A stretch of DNA of 64,000 nt from UBA4427 sp045106235 (GTDB lineage: Bacteria > Myxococcota_A > UBA9160 > UBA4427). A model generated the notes under the pieces. The model did no database searches, was not told where the DNA came from, and saw only the letters and a list, made by a program, of their open reading frames with translations. Below, piece after piece: positions 35,700 through 44,632 of the stretch (the first letter of the stretch is position 1; each line of letters starts with the position of its first letter). A program made the position numbers and the translations under genes. Where the stretch lies: NCBI GenBank assembly GCA_045106235.1, contig JBGCEJ010000015.1:1-64000 (forward strand). Direction: 5' to 3'.

Positions 35700-36941
35700 T
35701 TAAGCCCAGGGATCAGCGCGGTACAGGACGCGCCCGTCGGTTTGAACGAGCCAAGCCATCTGGGGATTGAGATGATAGGGCAGGGAGCCGATCCCTCGCG
35801 CATCGATGAGAGCGCGCCGCGTCGGTTGTACGTATCCCGTTTCGTCTATGGCGCGACTGACAAGTTCCGCTTCGCCGCCGTTCCATCTCCATGGCAACCG
35901 GAAGCGGGTATGTGCTTTGGGCAGGATGGGGCCCGCTAGCTTGGCCTGGGTCCAACGCTTGCCGCCGTCCACGCTGACTTCCACACGCGCGATCTTGCCG
36001 CGACCCGACCAGGCGATGCCCCGGATCTCTTGCCAACCGCGCTCAAGCTCTGCGGGGTAGGTTGGGGAGGTGATCACGGAGCGTGCGTCCATCGTGAACG
36101 AAAACTGCCTTGCTTGTCCGCCTTTGATCGGCTCGGAGTACTTCGAGGTCTCTTCACGCGTCATGAACGGTCGGTCTGAGAACTCGAGGCGGCGAAGCCA
36201 TTTCACGTTGGTGTTGCCCTCCCAGCCTGGCAGCAGGAGGCGGAGCGGATAGCCCTGCGCGGGACGCAGGGACTCGCCGTTCTGCGCGTAGGCAATGATC
36301 GCGTCGTCCATGGCCTTTTCGATCGGGATCGATCGCGAGAGGATGGCCGCATCCGAGCCCTCCGCGAGCATCCAGCGGGCCCGATCCTGTACGCCGGCTT
36401 CTCGGAGCAGTGTCGAGAGCGCGACGCCGGTCCATTCACTTTGGCTTGTGAGTCCACAAATCATTTGGGGCGTCGACTCGGCCTTCGCGTTCACCATGAG
36501 ATTGCCCGAGCATTCAAGGAAGCAGGTTCGGGTGACGGCGGGAAGTCGAAGCAAGTCACGCATGGAAAATTTCAGCGGGCGCTCGACGAAGCCGTGGAGA
36601 TAAAGGGCGTGCTGCGCCGGGTCAATCTGTGGAATCCCTGCGTGATGGCGCTCGAAATGCAGGTCGGACGGCGTCATCGTGCCGTGGAGATCCTGAAGGG
36701 GCGTCGAAGATATCACGCCAAATGCATCGAGTCGCTTGATCTCGGCGAAAGGCGATCGGGCACCCACTGGAGAGGGCCCCGCGCCCGGGGTCTTTGTCGG
36801 GTCTCCTGCGGGAGTGGCGTTGGTCCCGGCATCGGCTGCGCGCTCGGCCGCGGCTGTCGTGGGCGTCGAGCTTGCGACCATCGTCGCTCCGGCTCCGCCG
36901 AGCGCTGCCAATAGTTTTCGTCGCGTCCACTCGGTTTTCAT
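35700..36941 (-). CDS. soxC: SoxC-like molybdopterin sulfite dehydrogenase
   Basis: 413 residues. The twin-arginine signal starts TRRKLLAALGG, followed by a long Ala/Pro-rich linker (about 25-65). The sulfite oxidase molybdopterin domain has the Mo-ligand Cys in FLECSGN (near 143), the SEWTGVALSTLL substrate-site region and LLLPGWEGNTNVKWL. The C-terminal dimerisation domain has IRGIAWSGRGKIARVEVSVD and LPWRWNGGEAELVSRAID. It lies 31 bases downstream of a SoxD-like cytochrome, so the pair probably forms a periplasmic SoxCD-type complex. SoxXYZAB genes are not present here. Sulfite oxidation or another S-oxide reaction is possible. Confidence 0.85.
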   Translation of the reverse strand: MKTEWTRRKLLAALGGAGATMVASSTPTTAAAERAADAGTNATPAGDPTKTPGAGPSPVGARSPFAEIKRLDAFGVISSTPLQDLHGTMTPSDLHFERHHAGIPQIDPAQHALYLHGFVERPLKFSMRDLLRLPAVTRTCFLECSGNLMVNAKAESTPQMICGLTSQSEWTGVALSTLLREAGVQDRARWMLAEGSDAAILSRSIPIEKAMDDAIIAYAQNGESLRPAQGYPLRLLLPGWEGNTNVKWLRRLEFSDRPFMTREETSKYSEPIKGGQARQFSFTMDARSVITSPTYPAELERGWQEIRGIAWSGRGKIARVEVSVDGGKRWTQAKLAGPILPKAHTRFRLPWRWNGGEAELVSRAIDETGYVQPTRRALIDARGIGSLPYHLNPQMAWLVQTDGRVLYRADPWA

Positions 36942-36972
36942 TTTGTGTTTTCTCCGTGCAAGCGAGTTTCGA

Positions 36973-37659
36973 TCAGCGAATCTCGTGGCCGCCGCGCCGA
37001 TTGTCTGGCACGAAGCGGTCGCGAGCAGGCATTTGGATGAGCGGGAGCGAATCTTGATCGAGGGAGCCCGCGGCAGGAAACAGCCCGTTCAGATGCAGAA
37101 GATAGGCCGTGACGGCGTAGACATCTTGATCGCTGAGCGAGCCGGGTTGATCCTGGGGCATCGATCTTCGGACATAATCGAAGATCGTTGTCGCGTAAGG
37201 CCAGTAATTCCCGATGGTCTTCGGAAGGGTTGGGTTCTCCGCGAAGGGGAACGCATCGTCGGGAAGTCGGCCGACGAGCGAACCGAAGGGCCCGTCTCGT
37301 CCCTCGGCACCGTGGCATTTTAGGCATCGACGATCGTAGACGGCGCGGCCTTCTTCGACGCTTCCCGACCCGCGCGGGAGTCCTTCGCCGTCCGGCATCA
37401 CATCGATATCGACTAACGCGATTTCGCGTGCCGATGCAGGTTGTCCAAGTTCATAGCGAGCGGGGGCTTCATGCTGTGCAAAGCCTTGATCGCCCACGGC
37501 GCCGGGATGTGCGCTGTGCGCCGGTGTAGAGTCCGGCTGGAGCGTTGCGGGGCAGCCGAGGAGTGCAAGCCCGAGCGACGCGACGCCCAGCAGGGTGCTC
37601 GCGTGGCGGGTACTTTGGAAGGGGCTCTTAAAGGCGCTGTGACAGATGTTGTGGCGCAT
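36973..37659 (-). CDS. soxD: SoxD-like c-type cytochrome
   Basis: 228 residues. A signal with LALLGC suggests a lipoprotein or membrane-tethered form. The haem-binding site is CLKCH (Cys112, Cys115, His116) in RRCLKCHGAEG. The axial Met lies in RRSMPQDQPGSLSDQDVYAV, which with YLLHLNGL is typical of SoxD and related class I cytochromes. Residues before the haem domain include DIDVMPDGEGLPRGSGSVEEG, the usual SoxD lead-in. It is the first gene of the pair and would accept electrons from the SoxC-like partner. Confidence 0.85.
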   Translation of the reverse strand: MRHNICHSAFKSPFQSTRHASTLLGVASLGLALLGCPATLQPDSTPAHSAHPGAVGDQGFAQHEAPARYELGQPASAREIALVDIDVMPDGEGLPRGSGSVEEGRAVYDRRCLKCHGAEGRDGPFGSLVGRLPDDAFPFAENPTLPKTIGNYWPYATTIFDYVRRSMPQDQPGSLSDQDVYAVTAYLLHLNGLFPAAGSLDQDSLPLIQMPARDRFVPDNRRGGHEIR

Positions 37660-37667
37660 GCGGTCGC

Positions 37668-38066
37668 TTAACCCATGATCGGCGTTGCGGCGCCGGATTC
37701 ATCGACCGCCACCATGACGAACTCGCCTGTCGTGCACACGCTTCTGTCGCCTGTGAGAAGATCCTCTCGCTCCATTTCGATCGCCACGCGACATGACGTT
37801 CTCCCCACATGCACGATCGTTCCGGTTAGCTCCACCATCTCACCCTGCTTGACCGGGCATTTGAACTCGATCTTCTCGGAGCAGGCCGTGACGACGGGTT
37901 TTCGGCTGAACCTCGATGCGACGATGAACGCAAGGCGGTCCATCAAGCTGAGTGCATGGCCGCCAAAGAGCGTGTCCTGGCTATTGGTATTCTCGGGATA
38001 GACGATTTCCATGAGCTTTCCAGTACGATGCGATTGGGGCTCGGGGCTTGCCTGTGTATTCGCCAA
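37668..38066 (-). CDS. Hotdog-fold acyl-CoA thioesterase
   Basis: 132 residues from TTG 38066, which has AAGGAGA seven bases upstream; the ATG at 38141 gives a non-homologous extension. The acyl-CoA hydrolase signature of the YciA/Acot type is clear: IVYPENTNSQDTLFGGHALS (catalytic Asn/Asp/Gly region), LMDRLAFIVASRF, IEFKCPVKQGEMVELTGTI and EDLLTGDRSVCTTGEFVMVA. It would hydrolyse acyl-CoA in the cytoplasm. It lies eight bases upstream of the SoxD-like gene, in the same direction; a functional link is not obvious. Confidence 0.85.
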   Translation of the reverse strand: MANTQASPEPQSHRTGKLMEIVYPENTNSQDTLFGGHALSLMDRLAFIVASRFSRKPVVTACSEKIEFKCPVKQGEMVELTGTIVHVGRTSCRVAIEMEREDLLTGDRSVCTTGEFVMVAVDESGAATPIMG

Positions 38067-38231
38067 GACGGCTTCTCCTTTGACTTCGATATGAGTGGGG
38101 CGGCGGCGGGTCGCTTCGGCTGAGAGTAGAGCATTCGGCATCGGTCTCGAAATCGGGTCCTGTCTGCGCGAGGATGGCTAATGCGAGCGCCTCTGTGCAT
38201 CGGAACGGCTCTGAAGGAGCGATGGACAATA

Positions 38232-40361
38232 ATGAGCGAAGAGATCCCGACGTATTGCAAGGTCTGTGAGCCGAGCTGCGGGCTGATGGCGAAGGTGAAG
38301 GGTGGGGAGCTGGTTGGGCTTCGTCCTGACCCGGATCATCCTGTGACGAAGGGATTCGCTTGTAATAAGGGGCTCGCCGGTCTCGAGATGCATAGCGACC
38401 CGGACCGATGCAACTTTCCCGAGCGACGGCGTCCGGATGGCTCTTTCGAGCGAATCTCCTGGGACACGGCGATTTCGGAGATTGCGGAGCGGGTCACGGC
38501 GATCCAGATCGAGCATGGTGCGACATCGCTTGGCTCCTACATAGGCAATCCGGCGGCCTTTAACGCCCTCGGGAGCGCCGCCGTGGGTTCCTTTCTTGGG
38601 CAGCTTGGGACCCGCTGGAATTTTTCGTCGAGCACCCAGGACTGCGTCAACAAGTTCGCGGGGAGTGAGGCCGTTTTCGGAACTTCCACGTGTCATCCGA
38701 TTCCTGATTTCGACCACACGGATTTCCTCCTGGTGCTGGGCTCGAATCCACGGGTTTCGCGAATGAGTTTTATCTCGATCGCGGACCCGATGCGGGTGAT
38801 CCGAAAGATCAAGGAGCGGGGAGGGCAGGTTCGATACGTCAACCCACGGCGGATCGAGAGTGCCGGGGAGGATGAGGAAGCGGTGCTCGTTCGACCCGAT
38901 ACGGATGTGTACCTGCTCGCGGCCATGCTCGATGAGATTTTTTCTCTGGGTTTGGAAGAGCAGGAGTTGCTTCGGGCGCATGGGACGCATGTCGCTGAGC
39001 TCCGCACTTTCGTCGGGCGCTATCCACCGGATCGGGTCGCGGAAATCGTTGGACTCTCGGCACAGGAGATTCGCGAGCTTGCGGTGGCGTTCGCGAAGGC
39101 CCCGTCGGCTTCGGCGACAATGTCGACGGGAGCGAATATGGGACGGCAGGGCACGCTGGCCTACTGGTTGCTTCAGATGCTGGTTTTTGTGACGGGCAAT
39201 CTCGATCGTCGCGGGGGGAATCTCTATTCGCCGGGTTTTTACCCGAATGCCCCAAGAAGCGGGCGGACGGATCCCACCCAGCACTTTTTCGACAGTGAAT
39301 TTGGTCGTGTCCGAAAGACGCGGGGCGCACTGCCGGGAAATCTGATCGCCGACGCGGTGCGCGCGAAGGATGATCCAATGCGCGCACTCTTCGTGTTTGC
39401 GGGGAATCCGATTCTGATGATCGGCGGCGAAGCCCGGATGCGCGCGGCTTTCGAGTCGCTCGATCTGCTGGTCAGTATCGATCTCTACCGGAATGCGACG
39501 GGGGAGCTCGCGGATTACGTGCTGCCGGCGACGGACGGCTTTGAGCGCCACGACTTAAACCTTTGTGGGCTCGGGATGCAGCATGAGCCCTTCGTGCAGG
39601 TGGCTGATCCTGTGGTGGAGCCGGTCGGCGAGCGGCGTCCCGAATGGTGGATCTTCGGAAAGCTTGAACAGGCTCTTGGCTACAAGAGCATGCTTGACGT
39701 GGGAGAGGCGCCACCGCTTTTTTCTCGGCTCGACCACATGTTAGGCGCAGTCGGGCTCTCAACGGATGAGGTGAGGAAGGCGCCGCAGCAGACGGTGGTC
39801 CTGCCGCGTGCCGAGCCGGGGGCCTTCTTTGAAAGCGTGATTCAGACCGAGGACAGTCGGGTGGACTGTGCGCCGCTTGTTTTCGAAGCGGAAGGGGCGC
39901 TTGAACGCGCGGAGGCGATTTTTCTTGGGCTTGAGGCGGAGGCTGAGGTGGGGGATGGGCTTAAGTTGATCACGAAGCGCGAGCCCTCTATGCATAATAG
40001 TTGGTTTCAGAACCTTGCGGGCGTGCGGGGGCGGCGGAATCGGGAGCCGCGTCTGTGGATGCATCCGGTGGATGCTGCGGCCAGGGGGGTTGCCGCGGGG
40101 GACCGCGTGCGGGTGACGAATGCTTGGGGGGAGATCGAGGTTGGGGTTGCCTTTGATACGGGTCTTAGGTCGGGTGTAGCGGCTCTTCCGCATGGCGGCG
40201 GGAACGCCCGAACACCGGCGCTCCGTTTTGCCCAGGCCGAGCCAGGGGCGAATGCGAACGCTCTGCTGCCCAGTGGTCCGGGCAGCTTCGAGCCGCTCAG
40301 CGGTCAGGCCTTCATGACGGGGATCCCGATTGAGGTTGAGCGCGTCGACGCCGATCTCTGA
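38232..40361 (+). CDS. Molybdopterin (bis-MGD) oxidoreductase
   Basis: 709 residues from ATG 38232, AAGGAG 12 bases upstream. The N-terminal 4Fe-4S site is CKVCEPSC plus the fourth Cys in GFACNKG (Cys9, 12, 16 and 44). The molybdopterin body has FERISWDTAISEIAER, the FSSSTQDCVNKFAGSEAVFG region where DMSO-reductase-family proteins carry the Mo ligand (Cys is a candidate), FVFAGNPILMIG and YVLPATDGFERHD. The C-terminal MGD-binding barrel has PRLWMHPVDAAARGVAAGD. No Tat signal is seen, so it is probably cytoplasmic. The substrate is unknown; relatives are annotated as formate-dehydrogenase-like or polysulfide-type reductases. No redox-partner gene is adjacent. Confidence 0.85.
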   Translation: MSEEIPTYCKVCEPSCGLMAKVKGGELVGLRPDPDHPVTKGFACNKGLAGLEMHSDPDRCNFPERRRPDGSFERISWDTAISEIAERVTAIQIEHGATSLGSYIGNPAAFNALGSAAVGSFLGQLGTRWNFSSSTQDCVNKFAGSEAVFGTSTCHPIPDFDHTDFLLVLGSNPRVSRMSFISIADPMRVIRKIKERGGQVRYVNPRRIESAGEDEEAVLVRPDTDVYLLAAMLDEIFSLGLEEQELLRAHGTHVAELRTFVGRYPPDRVAEIVGLSAQEIRELAVAFAKAPSASATMSTGANMGRQGTLAYWLLQMLVFVTGNLDRRGGNLYSPGFYPNAPRSGRTDPTQHFFDSEFGRVRKTRGALPGNLIADAVRAKDDPMRALFVFAGNPILMIGGEARMRAAFESLDLLVSIDLYRNATGELADYVLPATDGFERHDLNLCGLGMQHEPFVQVADPVVEPVGERRPEWWIFGKLEQALGYKSMLDVGEAPPLFSRLDHMLGAVGLSTDEVRKAPQQTVVLPRAEPGAFFESVIQTEDSRVDCAPLVFEAEGALERAEAIFLGLEAEAEVGDGLKLITKREPSMHNSWFQNLAGVRGRRNREPRLWMHPVDAAARGVAAGDRVRVTNAWGEIEVGVAFDTGLRSGVAALPHGGGNARTPALRFAQAEPGANANALLPSGPGSFEPLSGQAFMTGIPIEVERVDADL

Positions 40362-40496
40362 GGGGCGCACGTGAGGGCGACCGACGGGGGCTGACTGAGA
40401 GATTGGGTGGTGTAAAAAGGCCTCATCTTTCGGCGGGTGATCTCGGTACTCAGGCGGATCAGGGAATGAACCGATAAGTCCCGAAGGAGGCGCCCT

Positions 40497-41036
40497 ATGC
40501 CACGGATTTACGGACAGATACTCACTTTGAAGCGAGAGGCTCAGACCGAGAAGGGGCAGCCTACGCTCCGTCTTCGTCGTGGCGTTTCAGCGCTATTTCT
40601 CGCGCTGGCGCTGGTCGCAGGGGCCGCCGTGCTGCCGGCCACGGCGCAGACGCCCGCGGCGAGAGCGACCGCGGAAGCGAGTGGTCCGAAGGACTATTGG
40701 CAGGAGCGCTATCGGGATTTGGTGAACCGGGCCAAGAAGCTGCGACAGGAGATTGAGAAAGAGCGTGAGCTCTATGCGGATGCGAATCGACGCAATTACC
40801 GACGCGGCGACAAGCGTCATCGGCATCGATTGAAGCTGGTGGAAGCGGAAGAGAAGCTCAATACCGTTGAAGCCGAACTCGCGACCATCAAAGACGATGG
40901 GCGACGTGCGGGGGCATTGCCGGGTTGGTTCTACGAAGTGGAGGATGAGCTCGGACCGAATGGTGGAGGCTCCGCGGCAGAGCGGGGGCCCGGCGACGGC
41001 GGGCGGAACCCTCGTTTCGAGGAAGACGAGAGCTGA
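40497..41036 (+). CDS. Exported coiled-coil protein, unknown
   Basis: 179 residues; ATG 40497 has GAAGGAGG six bases upstream. A late-placed signal segment (about 30-50, ending ATAQT) follows a basic N-terminus. The mature part is a charged coiled coil (DYWQERYRDLVNRAKKLRQE, then KLVEAEEKLNTVEAELATI; about 66-130). A conserved-looking LPGWFYEVEDELGP and a Gly-rich disordered tail follow. The YWQERYRD...LPGWFYE pattern resembles small exported proteins seen in deltaproteobacteria, but no function is known. Confidence 0.6.
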   Translation: MPRIYGQILTLKREAQTEKGQPTLRLRRGVSALFLALALVAGAAVLPATAQTPAARATAEASGPKDYWQERYRDLVNRAKKLRQEIEKERELYADANRRNYRRGDKRHRHRLKLVEAEEKLNTVEAELATIKDDGRRAGALPGWFYEVEDELGPNGGGSAAERGPGDGGRNPRFEEDES

Positions 41037-41118
41037 TTCGCCGCTCAGCAACGAGGCTGAGCTCTTGGAGGCCGGCTTGGGCTAGCATCCTCTCATTCAG
41101 CTGAGAGGAATGCTCCCA

Positions 41119-42762
41119 ATGTCTGCCACGCCCATCTCCGCACCCGAGCAGAGCGGCCAGCTCGATGTCGTCATCGTGGGGGCCGGCTTCGCGGGACTCT
41201 ACGGCCTTCACCGACTTCGTGAAATTGGATTCTCGGTTCGTGTGATCGAAGCCGGAGACGGTGTCGGCGGCACTTGGTATTGGAATCGCTATCCGGGCGC
41301 GCGATGCGATATCGAGAGCTTTGAGTACTCGTATCAGTTCTCAGAAGAGCTGCAGCAGGAATGGGTTTGGAAAGAGCGCTACGCCGCTCAGCCCGAGATC
41401 CTCGCCTATCTAAACCATGTCGCCGATCGCTTCGATCTGCGCCGCGATATCCAGTTCGAAACCCGCGTCGAATCGGCTCATTTTGATGAGGCGGCCTCCC
41501 GCTGGCGGATCCGGACGGACGCCGCTGAAACCGTCGAGGCGCAGTTCTGCATCATGGCGACGGGTTGCCTCTCCTCTGCGAATACGCCGCATTTCGACGG
41601 GATGGACTCTTTTCTCGGGCAGACTTTTCATACGGGCCGCTGGCCCCATGAGGGCGTCGACTTCTCGGGGCAGAGCGTTGGGATTATCGGGACGGGGTCT
41701 TCGGGCATTCAATCGATTCCCTTGATCGCGGAAGAAGCTGCGCATCTCACGGTTTTTCAGAGGACGCCCAACTACTCCGTCCCCGCACAGAACCATCCAC
41801 TTGCGGAGGATGAGATCGCTCGCGTGAAAGCGGAGTACCCAGCGTTTCGAGCGCGCAATAAAGAGAAGGCGTTCGGGGCTTTCGCCGATGCGGTGGAGTC
41901 AGGCGAGACAGCGCTTGGGATCGAAGAGGCGGAGCGAGAAGCCGCGTATGAAGCGGCTTGGGCCAACGGCGGGTTGACCTTCTTGAACGCGTTCAATGAC
42001 CTACTTTTTGATGCCGAAGCCAACGATACGGCCGCGGCCTTCGCGCGCCGGAAAATTGAAGCCATTGTTCAAAACCCCGACCTGGCTGAGATGTTGACGC
42101 CGAAGCAGACCTTAGGATGCAAGCGGCTCTGCGCGGACACCGGCTATTTCGAGACCTTCAACCGGGAGAACGTTGAGCTCGTTGATGTGAATGAGGATTC
42201 GATTCGGCGAATCGTGCCAACGGGGCTCTCCACGGAGGGGCGTGAGTTTGAGCTGGATGCGATTATTTTCGCGACCGGCTTTGATGCGATGACTGGGGCC
42301 CTGAATAACATCGATATCCGGGGCCGAGCAGGACTTGCTCTCCGAGAGAAATGGGCAGAGGGTCCGCGGACCTATCTTGGCCTCATGACCGCTGGTTTTC
42401 CGAATCTCTTTCTGGTGACGGGACCCGGGAGCCCCTCGGTCCTCTCCAATATGGTTCCGTCGATCGAGCAGCATATCGAGTGGATTTCGGACTGTGTTGC
42501 TCATCTGCGAGCGACCGGGCGGCAGGCGATCGAGGCCGAGACTTCAGCAGAGGATGAGTGGGTCGCCCACGTCAACGAAGTCGCTGAGATGACGCTTTTC
42601 CCGGGCTGCAACTCCTGGTATCTCGGCGCGAACGTGCCAGGGAAGCCGCGGGTCTTCATGCCGTATATCGGTTTCCCTGAATACGTCGAAAAGTGCAATG
42701 AAGTCGTCGACGGTGACTATTTTGGCTTTCATCGGTCGGTTGAGAACGATGGCGCTTCATAG
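41119..42762 (+). CDS. Baeyer-Villiger type flavin monooxygenase
   Basis: 547 residues from ATG 41119 (GAGAGGA nine bases upstream); ATG 41110 lies too close to the RBS. The FAD site is GAGFAG (21-26) and the second nucleotide site is IGTGSSGIQ (about 191-199). Between them lies the BVMO fingerprint FLGQTFHTGRWPHEG (FxGxxxHxxxWP). GTWYWNRYPGARCD and CKRLCADTGYF match cyclohexanone-monooxygenase-like enzymes, and ATGFDAMTGA is the C-terminal ATGFD motif. It converts ketones to esters or lactones with NADPH and O2. It overlaps the next sulfotransferase gene by 14 bases, suggesting one transcript. Confidence 0.92.
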   Translation: MSATPISAPEQSGQLDVVIVGAGFAGLYGLHRLREIGFSVRVIEAGDGVGGTWYWNRYPGARCDIESFEYSYQFSEELQQEWVWKERYAAQPEILAYLNHVADRFDLRRDIQFETRVESAHFDEAASRWRIRTDAAETVEAQFCIMATGCLSSANTPHFDGMDSFLGQTFHTGRWPHEGVDFSGQSVGIIGTGSSGIQSIPLIAEEAAHLTVFQRTPNYSVPAQNHPLAEDEIARVKAEYPAFRARNKEKAFGAFADAVESGETALGIEEAEREAAYEAAWANGGLTFLNAFNDLLFDAEANDTAAAFARRKIEAIVQNPDLAEMLTPKQTLGCKRLCADTGYFETFNRENVELVDVNEDSIRRIVPTGLSTEGREFELDAIIFATGFDAMTGALNNIDIRGRAGLALREKWAEGPRTYLGLMTAGFPNLFLVTGPGSPSVLSNMVPSIEQHIEWISDCVAHLRATGRQAIEAETSAEDEWVAHVNEVAEMTLFPGCNSWYLGANVPGKPRVFMPYIGFPEYVEKCNEVVDGDYFGFHRSVENDGAS

Positions 42763-43600
42763 AAAAATCCGACGTCGATTTGAGAGAGCCCATTTTCGAG
42801 GGCGGATTCTCCGGCACCAAGCGAATCCGCTGGATGAGAGAACGACGCGTCAGCCCGTTGTTGTCGGGGCGCTGGGTGGCTCAGGGACGCGTGCGATCGT
42901 CGAGCTCTTGGTGCAAAGCGGCGTTTTCATGGGCGGAGCGCAGGATCCCGATCGACGCGACTCGCTCTTTATCCGCTCGTTCTTCAAGGAGCATTTTGAT
43001 CGCCTGGCCAACGATCCGAGCCATGACACAGCAGAGATGCGCGCTGACCTCTACCGCGTGATTCGAGCTCATCGTGTCGGTATCTCGGAGGAAGGCGCGG
43101 CATGGGGCTGGAAGAATCCACGGTCCGTCTGGACCTTGCCTTTTCTCGCGCGTGTCTATCCTGGAATGCGATTTATTCACCTTGTCCGAGATGGCCGGGA
43201 TATGGCGCTCAGCCGCAATCATTTTCTGCTGAACAGGCATGGTCGTGCGATTCTGGGGCCGGACTGGGAAGGGGATGTCTTGCGAGATCAGTTCCACCTT
43301 TGGGCACTGGCCAATGAGCGGGCCGCCAAGGCCGGCGCGGAGCTGCTCGGGGAGCGCGCTTTGATTGTTCGCTACGAAGATCTCTGTGCTGATCCCCAGG
43401 CTGAGCTGCGGCGTATCTTGGATCTGATTGAATGCGAACTTCCCGCAGGTCGGATTGATGACATTGCGACGCGGGTGAAGGCTTCGCCTGGAATCGGTCG
43501 GGGGCGGGCGAACGCTTCTCCGGAACTTGCGGCTTGCGTCGAACGACATCGCTCGGTGCTGCGTGATTTCGGGTATCTCGAAGGGGAATCAGGGGAATAG
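42749..43600 (+). CDS. Sulfotransferase-family protein
   Basis: 283 residues from ATG 42749, which lies inside the end of the monooxygenase gene. The P-loop-like PAPS site is VVVGALGGSGTRAIVELL (about 36-53), with GGSGT in place of the usual RSGTT/KSGTS. The second site is FIHLVRDGRDMALSRNHF, the typical 3'-phosphate motif, and ALIVRYEDLCADPQAELRRI follows. It resembles Sulfotransfer_3-type enzymes acting on carbohydrates, peptides or lipids. Its coupling to a BVMO gene and the opposite-strand GT2 suggests decoration of a small molecule or glycoconjugate. Confidence 0.82.
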   Translation: MALHRKIRRRFERAHFRGRILRHQANPLDERTTRQPVVVGALGGSGTRAIVELLVQSGVFMGGAQDPDRRDSLFIRSFFKEHFDRLANDPSHDTAEMRADLYRVIRAHRVGISEEGAAWGWKNPRSVWTLPFLARVYPGMRFIHLVRDGRDMALSRNHFLLNRHGRAILGPDWEGDVLRDQFHLWALANERAAKAGAELLGERALIVRYEDLCADPQAELRRILDLIECELPAGRIDDIATRVKASPGIGRGRANASPELAACVERHRSVLRDFGYLEGESGE

Positions 43601-43669
43601 GGCGCGTCGACGGAGGCTCTTTCGCGATCTCCCTTCGCTTCGCACCGTCCGGCGTCGACCGCGCCTCCG

Positions 43670-44632
43670 CTATCGGCTCGTCGAGCGCCTTCTGCTCGGA
43701 CTGAAGCCGGGTGCGAGGACTCGCGCTTCGGAGATGTAGCCTTGCCAGTAGTGAACGCGCTGTGTTCTACTGAACCGCTCGGAAGCATCTTTTCCCCGGG
43801 CCAAGAAAGCGAGCCAGCGTGCTTTTTGAAGTCGGAGGAAGAGGGGGATCCAGCCTGCCAGGCTGCGCGGCAGATGCTTTCCCTTGATTCGAGCTGAGCC
43901 CCGTCCGATTCGCTCCGCGCGGCCGTGGAGCCAGTCGAGCTCGACTTGATGTTCGCTGATCATATGGTCGATGGGCGCGCCGGGAACGTGAATGAACTCT
44001 TCGCCCCTTTCCTGAAGTCGCTTCATGAGCTCGTATTCGCTGCCCTGCGCGTAGCTCTTGGCCGAATTGGGTCCAATATTCTCGTCGAAGCTCAGGCCAT
44101 CAAAGAGTGCGGCGCGCATGGCCAAGTTCGCTCCGTAGGGCGGTTCATCGGTTGGGCCTTCAGAGCCGATTGGCTTTATCCCAAAGGCTTCGCTTGCCAG
44201 GATAAAGTCGGGCGCGCTTATCCAATCGGGGGTTGCCTCTGGGAACACGGGGCGAATGGGTCCGCCAAAAATATTGGCGGTGGGCCAAGCCCGACTCGCC
44301 TCGAAGTAGGCGCTTAGCCAGTTCAATGGGACGCTCACATCATCGTCTGTAAACACGAAGAGGTTTCCGCGTGCGAAGCCGAGTGCAAGGTTGAGTGCGC
44401 GATTTTTTCCCGGCTCGGACTCATTGATCGCGATGAGGGGGAGCCGGGCCGAAAAAGTTTCGAGGACCTCGGCCGTCTTGTCCGAACTGCCATTGTCTAT
44501 GACGAGGACTTCCCAGGCGCGATCGAACCGGATCTGAAGGAGCGATTCGAGTGTCCTCTGCAGACTCTCGGCACGATTGCGCGTTGCGATGATCAAGCTG
44601 ATCTCACAGCTTTCTGCCTCCGCTTCAGTCAT
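43670..44632 (-). CDS. Family 2 glycosyltransferase
   Basis: 320 residues. The GT-A fold reads ISLIIATRNRAESLQRTL, EVLVIDNGSSDKTAEV and EPGKNRALNLALGFARG, with the nucleotide-sugar DXD in FTDDDVSVP near 95. The acceptor part has PYGANLAMRAALFD and DHMISEHQVELDWL; no transmembrane helix is obvious, so it is probably peripheral. ATG 44632 overlaps the end of the PhyH gene by eight bases. Its upstream region is a C-rich repeat with no ribosome binding site, so translation probably depends on coupling to that gene. Sugar and acceptor are unknown. Confidence 0.87.
   Translation of the reverse strand: MTEAEAESCEISLIIATRNRAESLQRTLESLLQIRFDRAWEVLVIDNGSSDKTAEVLETFSARLPLIAINESEPGKNRALNLALGFARGNLFVFTDDDVSVPLNWLSAYFEASRAWPTANIFGGPIRPVFPEATPDWISAPDFILASEAFGIKPIGSEGPTDEPPYGANLAMRAALFDGLSFDENIGPNSAKSYAQGSEYELMKRLQERGEEFIHVPGAPIDHMISEHQVELDWLHGRAERIGRGSARIKGKHLPRSLAGWIPLFLRLQKARWLAFLARGKDASERFSRTQRVHYWQGYISEARVLAPGFSPSRRRSTSR

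Noticed and set aside
41095..41118. CTGAGAGG near 41101 as part of a TPP riboswitch
   Set aside because: No other thi-box element is present and the leader is far too short.
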